A stretch of DNA of 10,428 nt from an uncultured Oscillospiraceae bacterium. Lineage in GTDB: Bacteria; Bacillota; Clostridia; Oscillospirales; Oscillospiraceae. Every line of letters begins with the position of its first letter. The first letter of the stretch is position 1. Below the pieces are notes generated by a model that was not told where the DNA came from, made no database searches, and worked only from the letters and a program-made list of their open reading frames with translations. Of this stretch, positions 7,753 through 10,428 are shown in pieces. Location of the stretch: positions 1-10,428 of the forward strand of contig CAKTVN010000040.1 in NCBI GenBank assembly GCA_934623545.1, given 5' to 3'. A program made the translations under genes and the position numbers.

Positions 7753-8505
7753 ATGAACAGGATCCGAAAAAAACTTCATAGCAGCCGCGGCGCATCCATG
7801 ATGATGGCGCTCCTTCTGCTGCTGGTGGCGGTCATGGTCGCGGCGGTGATCCTTGCCGCCGCATCGACCGCCGCGGCGAGCGTCCGCTCCGACCGCGCAC
7901 AGCAGCAGGCGTATCTGACGGTCAGCTCGGCGGCAAAGCTGCTGCGCGACAGCATCCTTTCAAGCAGCAAGTATCAGAAGACCGTCCTGACGATCGACTA
8001 TCAGGGCTATACGCCCAAGGAGCCGGAGACAGAGCAGATCAGCCGCGTGCCGGAAACCGAGCCGTTTGCCGCGACGCTCAACAGCGCCATCGAGACGGTC
8101 CTTGCGGGCGCGGGCAATACCTTCCACAGAACCTACCGCTTCACGCTCGAGGGCTATGACGAGGTCACGGCGGAGCTCCTGTTTTCGCGCAAGGAAAAGG
8201 TCAGCGATACGAAGGAGGTCTATCAGCTGACGGTCAATTTTGTGAATGAAGGTGCGGGCATCTCGGAAAACAATCAGAAGGGGCATCCCTGCCGGATGAC
8301 GCTGACGATGCTCTGCACCTCGATGACGGAGACGACGAACGTCACGGTCTACCGCGACGTCTGGGTCAGCGGTCACTGGGAAAATGCCCCTGGCGGAAAT
8401 ACGTGGGTCGAGGGTGGCTATCAGAACCACCAGTTCAGCGCGAAGCAGACGGCGACGACCTTCACCTGGAGCGACGCGGAAATACGCAAGGAGGCGGACG
8501 CATGA
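7753..8505 (+). CDS. PilX/GspK-like pseudopilin lacking Glu5
   Basis: The product has 250 residues. A basic N-terminus (MNRIRKKLHSSRG) ends in Gly and is followed by ASMMMALLLLLVAVMVAAVILAA, a hydrophobic helix with the look of the PilX N-terminal region. If the cut is after Gly13, mature position 5 is Met, not Glu. Glu5 is conserved in most pilins but absent in the T2SS tip subunit GspK, so this protein may sit at the pilus tip. The body of about 210 residues is predicted soluble, beta-rich and without a recognisable domain. Near the C-terminus two similar octads occur, WVSGHWEN and WVEGGYQN. The start is backed by AGGAG at 7741-7745. The stop overlaps the next start (ATGA at 8502-8505). The position between a prepilin and two further prepilin-like genes supports a minor pseudopilin; specific orthology to PilX or GspK is inferred. 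Confidence 0.7.
   Translation: MNRIRKKLHSSRGASMMMALLLLLVAVMVAAVILAAASTAAASVRSDRAQQQAYLTVSSAAKLLRDSILSSSKYQKTVLTIDYQGYTPKEPETEQISRVPETEPFAATLNSAIETVLAGAGNTFHRTYRFTLEGYDEVTAELLFSRKEKVSDTKEVYQLTVNFVNEGAGISENNQKGHPCRMTLTMLCTSMTETTNVTVYRDVWVSGHWENAPGGNTWVEGGYQNHQFSAKQTATTFTWSDAEIRKEADA
8488..8494 (+). promoter_or_regulatory. Ribosome binding site that fixes the start of the 91-residue pseudopilin
   Basis: AAGGAGG lies 7 bases before the ATG at 8502. The same frame is open upstream to an ATG at 8403, but that longer version lacks such a site and would bury the prepilin leader. Confidence 0.88.
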
Positions 8506-8777
8506 GAAAGCTGCAAAGCCAAAGCGGTGAGACGCTGGTCGAGGCGCTGACAGCGATTTTGATCGTCGCGCTCGTGATGCTGTTTTTCACGACGTCGATC
8601 GCCGCCGCCTCGCGGCTGAACCGCGCGGTCCGCGACGCGGACGTGTCCTTCGTCTATGAGGACGATGAGGAACCGGTCACTAAGACGCTGACGGTCTCGG
8701 GCGGCGCAGAGCGCAGCGAGATCACCGTCACGGAGCATACAAACAACGGCTTTCACTATTACGTGAAGACCGACTGA
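8502..8777 (+). CDS. Short PilV/GspI-like prepilin-type protein
   Basis: The product has 91 residues. The leader MRKLQSQSG is followed by ETLVEALTAILIVALVMLFF, giving a prepilin peptidase site after Gly9 with Glu at mature position 5. The mature first residue would be Glu rather than the usual Phe, Leu or Met. GETLVE-type N-termini resemble the PilV/GspI class, whose members often read TLVE at this point. The remaining part, about 45 residues, is short for a pilin head and very acidic in the middle (FVYEDDEEPV) before two likely strands. The start is set by AAGGAGG at 8488-8494 and the ATGA overlap with the gene before it, so the two products are probably made together. The role as a minor tip or initiation subunit is inferred from position and type. 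Confidence 0.75.
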   Translation: MRKLQSQSGETLVEALTAILIVALVMLFFTTSIAAASRLNRAVRDADVSFVYEDDEEPVTKTLTVSGGAERSEITVTEHTNNGFHYYVKTD

Positions 8778-8790
8778 CGTGGGAGCGGAT

Positions 8791-9300
8791 ATGAAGAAAA
8801 AGCTCAGGAGAAAAGACGGTCTGACGCTGACGGAGCTGCTGTGCGTGCTGGTGATCGTCGTGCTGATCGGCGCGGTCATCGCGACCGGCGTTTCGCTTGG
8901 TCTGCGCACCTATGAGCGCTCCGTGACCTATTCCGAGGCGCAGACCCTCTGCTCGACGCTGCGCACCGCGATCAGCGACGAGCTGCGCTACGCCGGGACG
9001 GTCAGCGTTGCGGAGGACGGCAGCGTGCGCTATTTCAGCCGCAGCTATGGGCAGAATGCCAGCCTCTATGCAGACGGGCAGAGCGGGCAGCTCACTGTCG
9101 AGACGCCGGATAATCTCAGCGCGCCGGTGCACAAGCTGCTTCCGTCGAGGACCTATCCATACGGTCTGCGCGCGGCGCTTACGATCGGCTACAGCGAGCC
9201 GGAGGGGATCTTTCATGTGACGCTTCAGGTGCTGAGCCGTCAGGGCGAGAGCCTGTCGGAGACGGAATTTGACGTGGAGCGGCTGAATAAAGCACCATAG
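8791..9300 (+). CDS. PilW/GspJ-like prepilin-type protein
   Basis: The product has 169 residues from the ATG at 8791, which is preceded by GGGAG at 8781-8785. A GTG at 8779 would add four residues but overlaps the ribosome site. The leader MKKKLRRKDG is followed by LTLTELLCVLVIVVLIGAVI: prepilin peptidase site after Gly10, Leu at mature position 1, Glu at position 5. The helix continues through a Glu/Arg-rich segment to about residue 65. A beta-rich head follows (VRYFSRS, GQLTVET, RAALTIGYSE, FHVTLQVLS). The size and place as last gene of the cluster fit the PilW/GspJ class, but low sequence conservation means only the prepilin type is certain. It starts 13 bases after the previous stop and ends 18 bases before the terminator hairpin, so it is the last gene of the pilus operon. 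Confidence 0.8.
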   Translation: MKKKLRRKDGLTLTELLCVLVIVVLIGAVIATGVSLGLRTYERSVTYSEAQTLCSTLRTAISDELRYAGTVSVAEDGSVRYFSRSYGQNASLYADGQSGQLTVETPDNLSAPVHKLLPSRTYPYGLRAALTIGYSEPEGIFHVTLQVLSRQGESLSETEFDVERLNKAP

Positions 9301-9318
9301 GTGCGGGAAATTAAATGT

Positions 9319-9344
9319 AAATGCGCCCATGAGGGCGCATTTTT
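9319..9344 (+). terminator. Rho-independent terminator of the pilus operon, probably bidirectional
   Basis: A 10-bp perfect stem, AAATGCGCCC (9319-9328) and GGGCGCATTT (9333-9342), with a 4-base loop is followed by a T-run (9340-9344). It lies 18 bases after the last pilin gene. On the minus strand the stem is followed by TTTACATTTAATTT, so it can also end the minus-strand transcript described at 9315-9509. Confidence 0.88.
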
Positions 9345-9449
9345 GTCACCACGAGAAGGGGACACGCGTTCTTATGTTGTTTCAAACTTCTTTCTCCCTC
9401 ACATTCTGTTTGTGCGGTGACGGTCAGTGCTCCTGATCCCAGCCATACC

Positions 9450-9485
9450 TCAAAGTCGCCGCCCGCTTGAAAGCAAAGCGGGCAT
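9450..9485 (-). CDS. Possible 11-residue leader peptide
   Basis: On the minus strand AAAGGAG (9494-9500) precedes an ATG (9485-9483) by 8 bases and opens an 11-codon frame, MPALLSSGRRL. The ribosome-like site is good, but so short a frame can arise by chance. The codons for residues 2 to 8 lie in the 8-bp hairpin at 9461-9483, so translation and folding would interfere with each other. No function is proposed. Confidence 0.2.
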   Translation of the reverse strand: MPALLSSGRRL

Positions 9486-9515
9486 CGTCCCGTCTCCTTT
9501 GCCGCTGTTTTTCTG

Positions 9516-9544
9516 ATTATACCAGAAGTATGGATGCCCTGCAA
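9516..9544 (-). promoter_or_regulatory. Sigma70/SigA-type promoter on the minus strand
   Basis: Reading the minus strand, TTGCAG (9544-9539) is followed by exactly 17 bases and TATAAT (9521-9516), with TGG directly before it (extended -10). The -10 is a perfect consensus and the -35 matches four of six positions. The expected start of transcription is in the run of five A at 9512-9508. It points into the gap between the GNAT gene and the pilus terminator. Confidence 0.78.
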
Positions 9545-9569
9545 GCGAACATAACACGGAAAGATTTCG

Positions 9570-9612
9570 AGAGCGGCGGAGCGGATGACCATGTCATTCT
9601 CTCCGCCGCTCT
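9570..9612 (-). terminator. Hairpin after the GNAT gene, probable terminator
   Basis: AGAGCGGCGGAG (9570-9581) pairs perfectly with CTCCGCCGCTCT (9601-9612). Inside is a symmetric 3x3 internal loop and a second stem ATGAC/GTCAT (9585-9597) with a 3-base loop. It begins just after the GNAT stop codon on the minus strand. The following T-run is weak (CGAAATCTTTCC), so termination may be partial or the hairpin may protect the mRNA 3' end. Confidence 0.6.
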
Positions 9613-9616
9613 GCGT

Positions 9617-10018
9617 TCAAATTTTCATAAATCCACGGCAGCCGAGCTCGCTCAGCTCTCGGAAGCCCATTGACCGGTAAAACGCCGTAGTTTCCGGTGC
9701 ATCATCCGTGACAAGCTCGATCTGCCGCACATCGGCATACCGGTCGAGGACTGCCCGAAGCAGCGCCGAGCCGATGCCGCGCCGCTGAAATGGAGGACGC
9801 ACCAGAAGATCCTGCACAAAAACGATCGTATGCCCGTCGCCCACCACGCGAACGAGACCCAAGAGCGCCGCGTCCTCATAGGTTGCCAGCGTCAGAAGCG
9901 AATTTGCAAAGCCGCTTCTCAGTACAGCCGGATCGTCCGTATAGGCTGTCCAGCCCACGCTTGCGTACAGGTCCAGAATTTCCGCCTCGTTGTATTTTGT
10001 ATATGCTCTGATCTCCAT
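9617..10018 (-). CDS. GNAT family N-acetyltransferase
   Basis: The product has 133 residues from the ATG at 10018. GNAT enzymes move an acetyl group from acetyl-CoA to an amine; the substrate here cannot be read from sequence. The core is clear: a strand GLVRVVGDG, then motif A, VQDLLVRPPFQRRGIGSALL, with the RRGIGS pyrophosphate-binding loop, then IELVTDD and a C-terminal TAFYRSMGF, typical of motif B. The opening MEIRAYTKYNEAEI also fits the family. An ATG at 10033 and a GTG at 10036 would add five or six residues, but the 10018 ATG has GGAG 9 bases upstream and sits one base after the stop of the M23 gene, so coupled translation is likely. It is a small cytosolic enzyme with no visible link to the pilus operon. 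Confidence 0.85.
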   Translation of the reverse strand: MEIRAYTKYNEAEILDLYASVGWTAYTDDPAVLRSGFANSLLTLATYEDAALLGLVRVVGDGHTIVFVQDLLVRPPFQRRGIGSALLRAVLDRYADVRQIELVTDDAPETTAFYRSMGFRELSELGCRGFMKI

Positions 10019-10019
10019 A

Positions 10020-10428
10020 TCAGTATGCTCCATCACTTTTCAGGGCTTCCAATGGGTCAACGGCTTCACCATCAATCAGAACACCCAAATGCAGGTGAGA
10101 GCCGGTCGACCAGCCGGAGCCGCCGGTTTTCGCAATGATCTGTCCCTGCCGGACTGTATCCCCGGCTTCCACCAGAAATTCTGATAAATGCGCATATTGC
10201 GTCTGAACGCTGCCCTCATGCTCCAGCGTCAGGATATAGCCGTATGCGGCGTCATAGCTGCAATCGAGAACAGTGCCATCCGCTACAGCCAGAACATTCG
10301 TGCCATAGTCTGCCGCAAGATCGACGCCGGAATGCAGGGATCTCTGCTTTGTGACCGGATGCTCTTGCCAGCCATAGGGATTCGTCACTTCCGCACTTGT
10401 GTCCTCCAGCGGGAAAATATAGGCGGGC
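10020..10428 (-). CDS. M23 family metallopeptidase domain protein, 5' truncated
   Basis: The frame is open to the right edge (PAYIFPLEDTSAEVTNPYGW), so the GTG at 10388 is internal and the N-terminus is outside the window. About 135 residues are visible. They form an almost complete LytM/lysostaphin-type (M23) domain: NPYGW near the start, HSGVD (HxxxD zinc ligands), an ADGTVLDC strand, YAHLS (catalytic His), GDTVRQGQIIAKTG, and STGSHLHLG (HxH ligand). All key residues are present, so an active zinc endopeptidase cutting peptidoglycan cross-bridges or stem peptides is plausible. The end, VDPLEAL, is normal for the family. An upstream membrane anchor or signal peptide would be expected but cannot be seen. 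Its stop lies one base before the GNAT start. Confidence 0.88.
   Translation of the reverse strand, partial: PAYIFPLEDTSAEVTNPYGWQEHPVTKQRSLHSGVDLAADYGTNVLAVADGTVLDCSYDAAYGYILTLEHEGSVQTQYAHLSEFLVEAGDTVRQGQIIAKTGGSGWSTGSHLHLGVLIDGEAVDPLEALKSDGAY

Larger units (their letters stand above)
9315..9509 (-). ncRNA. Candidate small RNA transcription unit of unknown family
   Basis: This stretch has its own strong promoter (9516-9544) and ends at the terminator hairpin at 9319-9342, giving a transcript of about 195 nt. In transcript order it can form an 8-bp hairpin GCCCGCTT/AAGCGGGC (9476-9483 with 9461-9468, 7-base loop), a hairpin GGATCAG/CTGACC with one bulged A (9433-9439 with 9422-9427), and a longer-range 8-bp stem GTCACCGC/GTGGTGAC with one G-U pair (9414-9421 with 9345-9352). 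No convincing protein is encoded: the longest open frame lacks a start codon near the ribosome-like site. I do not recognise it as 6S, SRP, tmRNA or RNase P RNA. A short peptide message is the main alternative. Confidence 0.45.

Noticed and set aside
2768..7795. Open frame of 1,675 codons on the minus strand opposite the giant pseudopilin
   Set aside because: Its product is Arg/Ala/Val-rich low-information sequence with no domain, leader or ribosome site. It is an expected shadow of a GC-rich gene with few stops in the antisense frame. The plus-strand frame has a prepilin leader and repeated domains.
8403..8777. Longer version of the small pseudopilin starting at 8403
   Set aside because: It would overlap the previous gene by about 100 bases, lacks a ribosome site and would put 33 hydrophilic residues before a good prepilin leader. 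The ATG at 8502 with AAGGAGG is far better.
9311..9592. Minus-strand frame of 93 codons with a CPLC motif
   Set aside because: It starts upstream of the promoter, inside the GNAT-end hairpin, reads through the terminator, and no start codon in its frame lies near the AAAGGAG site. CPLC alone is not enough to call a zinc-binding protein.
9790..10184. Plus-strand frames opposite the GNAT and M23 genes
   Set aside because: These are antisense to two clear, motif-bearing genes and show no domain or ribosome site.

Overview
The window looks like chromosomal DNA from a GC-rich member of the Clostridia, probably Oscillospiraceae-like. This rests on style: GC-rich protein genes, strong AGGAGG-type ribosome binding sites, and a Gram-positive type IV pilus locus. 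No rRNA or other phylogenetic marker is present, so the assignment is an inference.

Positions 1-9344 are the 3' part of a plus-strand type IV pilus (T4P) / type II secretion-like operon. In order it holds: the end of a PilN-like inner-membrane assembly protein; a PilO-like partner, joined by an ATGA overlap; a giant 2,316-residue prepilin-type protein; a PilX/GspK-like pseudopilin without the usual Glu5; a 91-residue PilV/GspI-like pseudopilin, again joined by an ATGA overlap; and a PilW/GspJ-like pseudopilin. A strong hairpin with a T-run closes the operon. The ATPase, platform protein, PilM and prepilin peptidase are not in the window and may lie upstream.

The most striking gene is the giant pseudopilin. 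Its N-terminus is an ordinary class III (prepilin peptidase) leader and hydrophobic helix. The exported part is about 2,250 residues: three diverged copies of a GLUG-containing, probably beta-helical module, each ending in a YPxP...HYGxW element, followed by Ig-like beta domains and an acidic tail. Together with the three small pseudopilins downstream it reads as a tip complex (compare GspH/I/J/K) carrying a very large adhesin-like head on a pilus.

Positions 9345-9616 hold no convincing protein gene. On the minus strand this stretch has a near-consensus promoter (TTGCAG, 17 bp, TATAAT, with an extended -10 TG), about 195 nt of hairpin-rich sequence, and the operon terminator hairpin read from the other side. 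It is therefore a candidate small RNA or a very short peptide-coding transcript.

Positions 9617-10428 carry two minus-strand genes in one unit: a 5'-truncated M23 (LytM-type) peptidoglycan hydrolase domain, and a GNAT N-acetyltransferase that starts one base after the peptidase stop codon. They converge on the pilus operon.
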